Assembly: GCA_947044365.1 (NCBI GenBank) | Contig: OX345643.1 | Location: 221,001 to 285,000, forward strand | Length of the DNA stretch: 64,000 bases | Source of the DNA: Petrosia ficiformis | Taxonomy: Eukaryota; Porifera; Demospongiae; Haplosclerida; Petrosiidae | Direction of reading: 5' to 3' | Part shown: one piece after another, positions 18,198 through 28,851 of the stretch | Layout: every line of letters starts with the position of its first letter | How positions within the stretch are numbered: position 1 is the first letter of the stretch | Translations under genes and position numbers: made by a program | Notes under the pieces: model-generated | What the model saw: only the letters and a program-made list of their open reading frames with translations | Database searches by the model: none | What the model was told of the DNA's origin: nothing

Positions 18198-20311
18198 ATG
18201 GATGTAGATGAAATCCTGTCAGTTCATCATGAAAAATATAAATCCACTAATGTACATAAAGAAGTACAACTGACCTTTGACCTTGGTAACCTATTGGCTA
18301 GTGATTTAAACCACATAGACACATCACGACTGAGGTACGATAGATAGTTATGTATGTAGTATATCTGATCATGTGATTATAGACAAGAAAGGGACGACTA
18401 CCTTAAAGAACTAGGAAGAGATAATACACAATTACTGATTAATGAGATATGGAAAGTTTGTTAATTATTGTATTCCATAATCATATTATTATATAATTAT
18501 ACATCAGTTACCCATTACTAGAGTAGAAGAAAGTGTTGTTGTTGAGGTATGTGATCAAACTAATCACATGATTATCATGTGATTATCTTCCTCTCCCTTT
18601 ATAGCTTCCTCCACCTACCACTATTCTTCCTCGTGAAAAACCAGTGAGGTCACATGACATCAGATCACATGATATGTCATTTTATAATTTCTTGTAGATA
18701 CCAAAACAGAAAGCTCCTACAAAATGGGAACAGTTTGCTAAGACCAAGGTATATATCGTGCATGCATTAATCATGTGACCACCAGTCATGTGACTGATTT
18801 GATTAGGGTATTACAAAGAGGAAAAGATCACACATGGTGTTTGATGAAAAAACACAGGTATGATGTACATTAGTTATCATGTGATAAGCATGTGACCAGT
18901 TAAAAATAGGAATGGAAACCAAGATGGGGTTATAAGAGAATTAATGATCCTAAAGATGATTGGCTAATTGAAGTACCAATAAATGCGGGTACTATATACT
19001 TGTATATACATATATACATAGTTACATACGTAGTTGCATACATATATACATACATATATATATATACATATACATATATACATACATATATACATACATA
19101 TATACATACATATATACATTACATACATACATATATACATACATATAGATCCATATGAAGATCAATTTGAAAAACGTTCTGAAGCAAGGAAAGAAAGAAT
19201 TGCAAAAAATGAATATCAGAGGTTAAGAAATATCGCAAAAACTGAAAAGAGTGGTAGAATAAAAGGTAAGATGATGTAGTGAATTATAGTGATTATAATT
19301 ATATGTATTATGTATAGTACCATTACCACCTGCTGATACTAAGAAAATGAATAGACATCAGGTATAGATAGACATAGTATCTAGATAGATAGAATATCAT
19401 TACACTCTATTTTATACATAGTTAACTCAAGCGTTAGGAACAGCTAGAAAATCCACTGCTTCAGTTGGAGTCTTTACTGAGAAACTAGTCAGTTAGTCTG
19501 AATTATTCTCATTAACTTCATACTTATTTTTGTAGGCATCTGAACCAACTCCTAAACATTCAGGAAAGAAAACTAAAGTGAGTTCTATTTATAGTAACTG
19601 TGTACTTATTAAACTGGTTTAACTAGTTTGATCCTCTTGTTGGTGTGCATTCAGAAGAAAAGGAGCGTAGTATTAATGTGTTAAAGAAAGTGACAAGGAA
19701 GAAGGAAATTCTTGATACAAGGAAAGCAACAAACACACTTATCTCTGAGGAACAAAGAAGGTATGTCTGGAATAATGGTATATTGTGTAATGGTGGTAAA
19801 TAGTCTACTGGAACAGTGTAGTACACAATGGTGTATAGTACAGTGTAGTACACAATGGTGTGTAGTACACAATGGTGTGTAGTACAGTGTAGTACACAAT
19901 GGTGTGTAGTACAGTGTAGTACACAATGGTGTGTAGTACACAATGGTGTGTAGTACAGTGTAGTACACAATGGTGTATAGTACAGTGTAGTACACAATGG
20001 TGTGTAGTACAGTGTAGTACACAATGGTGTATAGTACAGTGTAGTACACAATGGTGTGTAGTACAGTGTAGTACACAATGGTGTGTAGTACACAATGGTG
20101 TGTAGTACAGTGTAGTACACAATGGTGTATAGTACAGTGTAGTACACATTGGTTCGACTATATCTTGTTCTCTAGAACTCATAAAAGGAAAATAACAGGA
20201 GATGGAGATAAAGGTGCTAAGAAGAGTAAAAAGGGAGTGAGTCATAAAGCATTACCAAAGTCTAAAGGATTAATGAAGCAAAGAGCAAAAAATAAAAGAA
20301 AAAGAAAATAA
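18198..20311 (+). CDS. RRS1: Ribosome biogenesis regulatory protein RRS1
   Basis: Nucleolar 60S assembly factor that helps recruit the 5S RNP to pre-ribosomes. The start MDVDEILSVHHEKYKSTNVH is followed by VQLTFDLGNLLASDLNHID, the family signature. LPPPTTILPREKPIPKQK, TKWEQFAKTKGITKRKR and the strongly conserved WKPRWGYKRINDPKDDWLIE complete the core. The C-terminus is very Lys/Arg-rich (SKGLMKQRAKNKRKRK), as in other RRS1 proteins. Introns contain a TATACA tract and a 27-bp minisatellite. The stop lies only 13 bp from the POLG2 stop on the opposite strand, so 3' UTRs must overlap. Confidence 0.94.
19000..19150. repeat. TATACA/TACA tract, RRS1 intron
   Basis: Simple (TATACA)n and (ATAC)n tract immediately upstream of the exon beginning DPYEDQFEK. 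Confidence 0.85.
19805..20150. repeat. 27-bp minisatellite, RRS1 intron
   Basis: About 13 copies of GTGTAGTACACAATGGTGTA plus TAGTACA, with 19-20-bp short forms. The 27-bp period is a multiple of three and creates open but meaningless frames on both strands. Confidence 0.9.
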
Positions 20312-20324
20312 TTTTATAATTAAA

Positions 20325-22420
20325 TTAATGATCTTTGAATCTTTGAAACATTCTTATTAGAGTATAAAGCAATGCTTCACTTTCCATTGGTTCCTATAAA
20401 ATATAAATGTGATGATATATATATAATAAATCCTCATTCCTGTACCGATAATCCTGAGTTCCTGTCCTGAAGATATAAAATACCATTTGTAAGAGTGTCT
20501 TCATCAATTAATACACGGAATGGAGTACCAATGAGATCATGACTGAAGATATATATACATATATATATATATATCTTATTATATTATGAATCTTACAAAT
20601 GTGATGACTCGGATGAATCCTCGTAATAACATTTCGTTAATATTCCTGCATGACATAGTTCCTCTGTTAGCTTACTACTAAACTGTACCAAATTATTATA
20701 AATATTATATAATACATTACAACAACTTACGAGATGTTGTGATCCATGTTGTGTGGGTAGTACAGCTACTTTAACTGGTGATAATCTAAAATCCAGTTTC
20801 AATAATGGCTATATATAATGAATAATATTAATTTAACGAGATTGATTTCAATACTCTTTTAATATTTACTCTCTTCATTTCATCAGAAAGTCTTGTCTGT
20901 TCAGAATACGAATCACACATAACAGCTAGAATACCTGATATTAATAATATACTATTAATAATATTATTAGGTGTAGCCAGTATTTATAACCTGTGTCTAT
21001 CCTAAGTGATGAGATTATTACAGATGATGGTACTTCTCCTATATCCCATTGTATCACATTTATATCTTCCAGTGTTTGCTTACCATCAGGATAAACATAC
21101 TATATATATACATACATGTATAATATAACATGATATATATAATACATGTATAATATAACACTATATACATGATATATATAATACATGTATAATATAACAT
21201 GACATATACATGATATATATAATACATGTATAATATAACACTATATACATGATATATATAATACATGTATAATATAACACTATATACATGATATATATAA
21301 TACATGTATAATATAACACTATATACATGATATATATAATACATGTATAATATAACACTATATACATGATATATATATAATACATGTATAATATAACATG
21401 ACATATACATGATATATATAATACATGTATAATATAACACTATATACATGATATATATAATACATGTATAATATAACACTATATACATGATATATATAAT
21501 ACATGTATAATATAACATGACATATACATGATATATATATATATATATATATGTATAATATAAACAACCTTAATTGCATTCTTTTCTCTCCCTTCATCCA
21601 ATATGAATTTTTCTGGTGATCTGGAAAACTGTAGATCTTTAATTTCCAAAAATCTTTCTGTCTTTTTTCTCACCTGTTTCCACCATCTCAAACGTCTTCT
21701 CTTCCAGTAAACTAACCATTCGTCTACATGTTTTGATGTACAGAAAAAGAATAGTTGACTGAATTCCATTAAAGATGAACTACGATGAGACCCATAATCT
21801 ATCAATGTATGCATATACATTATGTATGTATGAACTAACTAGTAATTATATATATTACAATATCCATATATATATATGTTTGTATGTATGTATGTATGTA
21901 TGTGACCTCTATTGCATTCTAAAGTGATTCCAAATGGAAGAGTGTATTTCTGAGTATTAGCATACTTTTTCAACTTTGATACTACGTCTATTCAAGTATA
22001 AATAGATGTATGTTGCTTCTACATACACATATGTACCATTTAGCTTATTACAAGATTTGTCTACTGTGTTGTAAGAGGTAATAAAATCCTTAATATAAGA
22101 AAGTGAATTAAATAATATTAATAGTATTATCCTTACTGTACAATGTATTGGGTTAATATTATCACTGGTACAAACTGTTGAATACCACCTGTATAAAAAT
22201 AGCAAGGATCTGATTATAATATAGGAATGCTCCATAAACCAATCTTCATAGACACACTCTAAATTAATTACCATTCATTAATGAAGTTTCTTCTTAGCTC
22301 GTAACCAAGTGGACCATATCCAATTAACTGATCTGAACTGTTCTCTTCAAATGTGTTATTTCTACAAATGAAATATCCATTTCTACAGTATATAGATATC
22401 ATTCTATGCAACTTGGACAT
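20325..22420 (-). CDS. POLG2: DNA polymerase gamma accessory subunit
   Basis: Class IIa aaRS-like processivity subunit of the mitochondrial DNA polymerase. It starts MSKLHRMISIYCRNGYFICR, with LIGYGPLGYELRRNFINEWW as in the family. TLPFGITLECNRG and FSQLFFFCTSKHVDEWLVYW follow, then RWWKQVRKKTERFLEIKDLQ. YVYPDGKQTLEDINVIQWD then leads to the anticodon-binding-like C-domain: LSPVKVAVLPTQHGSQHL, SSKLTEELCHAGILTKCYYE, FRVLIDEDTLTNGILYLQDR and SEALLYTLIRMFQRFKDH. It is diverged but collinear with animal POLG2. It is divergent from GID4 (85 bp). An intron holds a 39-bp AT-rich array. Confidence 0.88.
21110..21545. repeat. 39-bp AT-rich minisatellite, POLG2 intron
   Basis: About eleven copies of a unit containing ATGATATATATAATACATGT and ATAATATAACAC, ending in a TA tract. 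The 39-bp period (13 codons) yields long spurious open frames. Confidence 0.9.
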
Positions 22421-22505
22421 CACTTTTTACCACGTGGGTCTGCAGATCAGCCACACCCCCACATAATTTAACCATTAGTGAACTGATTAGTCTGTAGTTC
22501 TGAAC
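22421..22505. promoter_or_regulatory. POLG2/GID4 bidirectional promoter with E-box
   Basis: CACGTG at 22431-22436 in the context TACCACGTGGGT, followed by GCCACACCCCCAC (CACCC-type box). The divergent starts are 85 bp apart. Confidence 0.6.
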
Positions 22506-23822
22506 ATGGATGTCTCGACAGAACAAGATGAGTCTCTTTCCAGAGCTCTTTCTTTACCAACAGGTATAGGAAAACAGTTGGGTTATCCATTCACACCTTT
22601 TCATAGTGGTAGTAAGTTTAGAGGCTATCAACAAAGTAAAGGGAACAAGTACAATGTCGAAGTTATATTTCAGGTATTGTAAATACATAGTAAATATAAT
22701 AATGATGTACTAATTTATCATATAATAGCATGTGGATCATGATAATGATCTGTTGTCGGGATATCTTAAGATTCAGGGACTCACTGAGGTGATTATATAC
22801 TTGTATACATAATATATGGCACTATAGTCTTGTCTCCATTTGTACAGGAATTTCCAACTTTAACTACATTTTTTGAAGGAGAGATAGTCGGAAACAGACA
22901 TCCATTTTTGACTCGTAAATGGGATGCTTCTGAGGAGGTTGATCGCAAACACTGGGGGAAATTCCCTGCATTTCGACAGTTTGCTAAAACGTTTAATTCT
23001 GATGATTTTCAATATAGTCCTTTAAAAGAAACTGATCATATATTTATGAGATGGAAAGTAGGCGAGCAAATGAATATCTAACATACACCATTGATATGAA
23101 TGTGTTTATATGTTCATATAATCGTATTAACGTTCAGGATAATAATATGTGCTTACATAGTATATATGTATACATAGTTTGTCTATAGCATATTATATGC
23201 TATTCAGAATATACAGTGTTCTCAATATAGTATAGCTTGTGATGGCAAAATATAATACTCCTTTGTTTTACTAATAGCACTGGAACATTTCAGATCCTGA
23301 CATAGTTGTGCCTACACACTGACTATCATGACTTGTGAAGGACAGAATATGTATTATATAATCTTATCAATAAATCATATTTCATGTTTTCTTTTAGGAG
23401 TTATTTCTTGTACCTGATCATAAGATCACTGATATTCATGGTGCCTCGCTAGCTGGTTTCTATTATATCTGTTTGGAACAGTCCACTGGAACTATTGATG
23501 GCTTTTATTTTCATAGATTATCTGAATGGTAACTTCTATCACCATAAATTAATAACAATTATGGGTCCTATACTTAGAGTCTTCTTTAGTATAATTATTT
23601 ATAATTTCAGTGTCTTAATGAAGGGTCCTTGTCTTAGCACCCCTCTATTATTATGTCATTGTCTTAATTAAGGGTACTAGACCTACTATTATAATTATTA
23701 AAGGGTCCTAGCTCTTACTAATAATTAACGATCCTTGTTCTATATTGTCATTTTACAGGTTTCAATCCATCACTCTACAATATGTTCCTACCAATGGACT
23801 ATCCACATTCCAATTCCACTAG
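22506..23822 (+). CDS. GID4: Glucose-induced degradation protein 4 homologue
   Basis: Substrate-receptor beta-barrel of the CTLH/GID E3 ubiquitin ligase, which recognises N-terminal proline and related N-degrons. The match to the animal protein is strong: [40 protein letters not shown] and [74 protein letters not shown] and [20 protein letters not shown] then follow. It ends STFQFH. Only a short N-terminal extension precedes the barrel ([20 protein letters not shown]). One intron of about 330 bp (23,070-23,397) and a GGGTCCTAG-rich intron interrupt it. Confidence 0.96.
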
Positions 23823-24077
23823 CAGTGGCTTTTATAGACTCATACTGGAACTCTCTTGTCATGTTCTCGTCATGTTCTCTCCTCCACTTTTGCTTCACCT
23901 TTGAAATGTTTTGAACAAAAATTATTGTGTTTTGAACAAAAGCTATCAATCATTCATTTATTTATATTCAATAATAAATTTTATTTATTATTATTAAAAC
24001 AGCTGCAACTATCAATTTGACAATTTATTGAATTTAATTGTTAAAGTCTTTGAAGACACCTCCATGGTCTGGTAGAT

Positions 24078-24268
24078 ATGAAGATTAAATTTAATATACT
24101 TAATCTTCTTCATCTTGATCCTAGTTATAGTCTATTAAGTGTTAGGAACGTAGCACTATTACTGGAATTATTTAAAGCATTGGATGTAAGAGAAGAAATG
24201 GCATTAGATGGTGAGACACTGTATCCAGTTTAGAATACAATACATCATTAACTAAAACAACGCCCAGT

Positions 24269-24305
<37 letters not shown>

Positions 24306-24931
24306 ATAATTATTATAATTATATTTCAGATATTCAGTTCTATGTTTTCATGAAACATGCTACTGATTTGAGTAGAGATGAGATTTATCTAGTATTTGAT
24401 ATATTAGATGTTGATCATTCTGGACTGATGGATTTTGATGAATTTTATCTCCTCATTGCAATTCTAATTGCTATTAAGGTATATGCATGGATACCCTCAC
24501 GGCCTCACTATTATTAGAACAATAGGTTTATACTGTTACTATTATTAGAACAATAGGTTTATACTGTTACTATAATTAGGTTTATACTGTTACTATTATT
24601 AGAACAATAGGTTTATATTGTTACTATTATTAGAACAATAGGTTTATACTGTTACTATTATTTGAATAATGTTACTATTATTAGAATAGGTCTGTATTGT
24701 TACTATTTTTGGAATATACATTGTTACTATGACTATATCAGAATATGTTTTCAGGATAAACAACAGAAACAATTCATATATCGTCATTCTCGAACAGTAT
24801 TTGAACTTCTTGATCAAGATGGTAGTGGAAATATATCTGCTGAAGAGTTTGAGACATTTGGGTTTCTATTTAACTTTCAAGTTAGTATATATATATACAT
24901 AATTATGTGTATGTATAATTATATGTATGTA

Positions 24932-24964
<33 letters not shown>

Positions 24965-25105
24965 ATATGTGTGTATGTATGTATGTATGTATGTATGTAT
25001 GTATGTATGTATATATGTGTGTATGTATGTATGTATGTATGTATGTATGTGTGTATGTATGTATGTATGTATGTATGTATGTATGTATAATTATATGTAT
25101 GTATA

Positions 25106-25138
<33 letters not shown>

Positions 25139-25480
25139 ATATGTGTGTATGTATGTGTGTATGTATGTATATATGTATACATGTACGTATATATGTATGT
25201 GTGTATGTGTGTATGTATGTATGTATGTATGTATGTATGTATGTATATATGTATACATGTATGTATGTATGTGTGTATGTATGTATGTATGTATGTATGT
25301 ACATACATATAGGGAGCTGCAGTGAGACAGATATTCACTGAATTTGATGTATCAGGAGATCAAGAATTGGATTATAACGAGTTTCGTATGTTTGCAATGG
25401 CATGTATTGACAGACAAAATGAGTTAGCAAAACAGGAAGATGGTAGTAAATGGTGGAAGAGATTTTGTACCATATCCTGA
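24078..25480 (+). CDS. EFCAB9: EF-hand calcium-binding protein 9 (CatSper partner)
   Basis: In mammals EFCAB9 is the cytosolic Ca2+/pH sensor of the sperm CatSper channel. Signatures shared with it are YSLLSVRNVALLLELFKALD, HATDLSRDEIYLVFDILDV, FIYRHSRTVFELLDQDGSG and ETFGFLFNFQ. Three EF loops are present: DVDHSGLMDFDE, DQDGSGNISAEE and DVSGDQELDYNE. All have ligands at positions 1, 3, 5 and 9 and Glu at 12, so each looks able to bind calcium. Length is about 190 residues, as in vertebrates. It lies 255 bp downstream of GID4 on the same strand. Introns hold a 31-bp repeat and a long TATG tract. Confidence 0.88.
24500..24720. repeat. 31-bp minisatellite, EFCAB9 intron, related to the LIG1/INTS15 unit
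   Basis: About six copies of a unit built on TTACTATTATTAGAACA followed by ATAGGTTTATACTG. The first 17 bases are the core of the 38-bp unit at 4080-5155 and 10566-11640. Confidence 0.85.
24890..25312. repeat. Long TATG tetranucleotide array, EFCAB9 intron
   Basis: Over 400 bp of TATG with TGTG, TATA and TACA variants, directly before the third EF-hand exon. All frames stay open, giving spurious Met/Tyr/Val/Cys or Ile/His/Thr/Tyr proteins on both strands. Confidence 0.95.
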
Positions 25481-25746
25481 AATATCCAAACAAATACAAG
25501 TATACATGTGTATATATAAATAAACATGCATTTCCTGAAGTATCCAAAGATATACATACTTAACTAAACTATGTTAACTGTTACTTTGAAATGAGATCAG
25601 GTAATACAATATATATAATTTTACCTGTTGTACAAACATATGTACATACATAATAGAGTAAATATACATAGAATAGTGTATTTGTAAAGTGATGATATTA
25701 CACACACACACACACACACACAATACACTTGTAATGTAATCATTGT

Positions 25747-28700
25747 CTATTCTGTATTGATTGAATTTATCAAGTCTTCCGAAAGTATTGAACAATTTTC
25801 TCTTGATCCGAGAAGACATTTTGATTCTTCAGTGAGAGACTGAAAATCACTATGTGAACTGTAAAATAATAAAACACAAAGAAGAGATGACAGAACACAT
25901 ATATCAGTATAGTACTACTAATGTAAGCTCTGTATAAGAACATGACTACATATTATAAGGAATTGTGGATGAAGTATATGGCTTCTACATATAATTTCAT
26001 GTTTTCTAATGTTTAGAAAATGGACAGAACCAATACTTGTAAATACCACATGGGAGTGGTATACATTAGTTTTACATGCAGTCTTTCATGTGTATGAGAG
26101 GATCTGACATATATATATACCTGTAGTCTTTCATTAAGTACATAATTCTTTTAAGCCCCACCCACAACGGATCCCATCCACTTGAATGGTCTATAATTGC
26201 AATAACTATAAATGCAACCACAAGCAAGAGAGCTCCGAAAAAAAATAAAATTGAAAACTCAGTCTAGTGGATAAAAAGATATAAATAGATAATTAAAATA
26301 TAGGCTCATTAGCACATACCTCTCCAACTACAATACTGTACATGAGACTTAATGGAGTAATTAGAGACAAGCTAAGAGTTCCTAGTAAAGAGGATGTCAA
26401 CAAACAGCCCCTATTAATTAAAGGAATATGAATATTTAATTACATACAATTTATATATATGTACCATAACCATAGTAATTCAGAGAGGACTGTTCCTATA
26501 AATCCATTAATTAATAATAACGTCCATATATTAGAAGTGGGAGGTAACTCAAATTCTTCAATTCCAGTGTAGTGCCAGAACGCTAGTAATGGTAATAATA
26601 ATAATGCATCCACGAGACCAACGAAACCAAAGAACATTGGAATTTCAAGACAATCATGATTAGGGACTGCTTTACTGAAAAACACCAAATAACACGCATA
26701 CCTACAGTGTAATAGTAGATGTAATGTGATATATATTATATAGTATTGTAAATTCCGATGTATAATATATATATGTATTATGTGTAATGCAACCAAGTAT
26801 AGATATATGTATAATAATATGTATGAAATGAAAGTATGTAATGATATATGTATGTATTATGAGATAGATGTACTCACAGTCCAGCTCCACCCACTGCATA
26901 TAACGCTCCAAAATTAATACCACCTGTGTGATCACTTGATGAGGACAACCCTACCATAATTGTTCCACCCACACTAATTAAAATTAAAAATTGATATGTT
27001 AGATAATTATGTTGTATACATAATAATCTATCTATTTCCAGTCAATACACAATTGTTCTTACCTGACCGTAATAATGACTACTTTTGTGAGTGTAAATCT
27101 ATCTTTATCCATTAATCTTGGGTATGGAAAGGCAGCCATAATTAACACAAATACACCTGACACACTTGATAATGTATTTACAGCAGCTACACTTTGTATA
27201 TCTAATGCTCTAGCATATAGATAATTAGCAAAGAACCACTAGAGAAATAGTGCAATGAATATCATTATAATATCAATGAATATCGTTACCAGTATTCCGA
27301 AACACAGTGCAAGAACCACAACATGCCTGACAGAAAGTGGTGTAACAGGTTTAGGTATACCTGTATTGTGTGATGAGTGTACTGGAGAAGAAACTTGTTT
27401 CACTTCAACTGTACGACTGAATCTATACAACATATTGTTTATAAACAACATAATTTTGTTTACACATGATAATGCATTTGTTAACAACAAAATCATTATA
27501 TTTACCTGACTCTACTGTTAGCATTTCTTCTGTTCAGAGGAGCAGAAGAGGAAGATGTTATTTGTTGTTCAGAAGATGGCTGATTAGAACGAGGGAGGTT
27601 AAGTGACAAAGGTAGTTCCCATTCCTCATGACATTTAAGAGGTGCATACTGGGAAGGGCCCTATGAAATAATACAATTATCTATGGTCTCATTCCAAGAC
27701 TACCACAACCCAGGTCTGGGGATGAGACTAATACACATCTGATTAACTAGTTACTCACCAACATTGAACATCCATCTGATAACTGGGAAGTGGTAGATGT
27801 AACTGATGAGTTGAAAGAGTCGGATTCTAGTCCATGTTCATTATCTGATGAGATGTTGATGCTAGTTCCTGATATATGTCTCTGTGATAATAGTATACAA
27901 TACACACACACATGGTATATACATACATATAGTACATAACTACATACACACATGTATATACATATATATATATAATATATATATATTATATAATTATACA
28001 TACTGAATGATTGTTATATAAACATTATCAATATTATATGTAAACGCCACGATGATAAGAAATTAATTACCTACCTCATTAGCAGACTTGTATTGAACAT
28101 TATTCTCAAAATCTATACTCTCTGTTACTCTCTCTCTCCTGCGTTTACACTTACACTCTGTGCAACACAATCGTTGCCATGGACGCCAGAATACAAAAGG
28201 CAAAAGATATATTGTGAATAGAACAGTCTTGAAGTATACAGTAAAGAAAGGTTTGTTGTATGATTGTTGATTGAATAAGTACTGTAGTAATAAATGAAAA
28301 ATACATCATAATTATTATAATGTACACACTCTATATCGCATATATGTATGTACATATGTACAGCATCACTCCTTCTTTATATATAACTACATGCATATAC
28401 CGGTATGGCTATATAAATTATAGTCTCATTTCCAGACATGAGTCTCTGGGAATGAGACTAATGCATATATACATAGCCCCTCCTTTTTGATAATATATTA
28501 CATTCAGGTTTCTTTTCTTGTATACATAAACACAAATATATATTCATACTTATATGCATATATGTAAAGTAAATTGATGTATTTTGTTGCCCGGAGAAAG
28601 TACAAACTTACACCAGTTCCTACCTTAGTGAGACCTGCTGATCCTACCCATATTAGATCCACTATCACTAACAAGGCTACACCAAACATGTGTCTCTTAT

Positions 28701-28851
28701 CCAAGGAGCCATTACATCTAGAATATCTAGATCCATTAGAGCCCATACTGTCATCATTTGCTGAGTTCTGCAAACCAGCCACACCCACTTCTTCTCCAAT
28801 CACGTGTAATTCTTCTTGATCATGGCTAGTAGTGTTTCTCTCTCCTTCCAT
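25747..28851 (-). CDS. SLC35F5: Solute carrier family 35 member F5
   Basis: Ten-helix drug/metabolite-superfamily transporter; the substrate is unknown. The hydrophilic N-terminus MEGERNTTSHDQEELHVIGE precedes the first helix (FGVALLVIVDLIWVGSAGLT). Family blocks are YNKPFFTVYFKTVLFTIYLL and PLSVRHVVVLALCFGILWFF. Next are ANYLYARALDIQSVAAVNTL and GALYAVGGAGLYACYLVFF, then PMFFGFVGLVDALLLLPLL. The last are LLINGFIGTVLSELLWLWGC and SLITPLSIVYSIVVGEFSIL. A Ser-rich loop sits between helices 2 and 3. It ends LINSINTE. Coding exon 1 overlaps the first exon of ATPAF2 on the opposite strand by 30 bp. Introns hold two fold-back elements. A (CA)n tract lies just past the stop. Confidence 0.94.
27685..27729. 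repeat. Small fold-back element 1, SLC35F5 intron
   Basis: Arms GGTCTCATTCCAAGAC and GTCTGGGGATGAGACT are inverted around a short spacer. A sister element sits at 28421-28460. These may be tiny MITE remnants. Confidence 0.55.
28421..28460. repeat. Small fold-back element 2, SLC35F5 intron
   Basis: TAGTCTCATTTCCAGA and TCTGGGAATGAGACTA form a 16-bp inverted repeat with one mismatch and an 8-nt spacer. The arms resemble those at 27685-27729. Confidence 0.6.
28801..28806. promoter_or_regulatory. E-box inside SLC35F5 exon 1, 16 bp before the ATPAF2 start
   Basis: CACGTG in the context ATCACGTGTAAT. Because the two genes overlap at their 5' ends, this site is coding for SLC35F5 and upstream sequence for ATPAF2. 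Confidence 0.45.

Noticed and set aside
19623..20245. Minus-strand frames of 130-175 codons rich in CTTLYYTPL-type repeats
   Set aside because: 27-bp minisatellite in an RRS1 intron plus antisense of RRS1 exons.
21060..21600. Minus-strand frames rich in Tyr/Ile
   Set aside because: 39-bp AT-rich repeat in a POLG2 intron; only the flanking exons are coding.
24890..25340. Several overlapping open frames of 130-140 codons on both strands
   Set aside because: Pure TATG-type tetranucleotide repeat inside an EFCAB9 intron.
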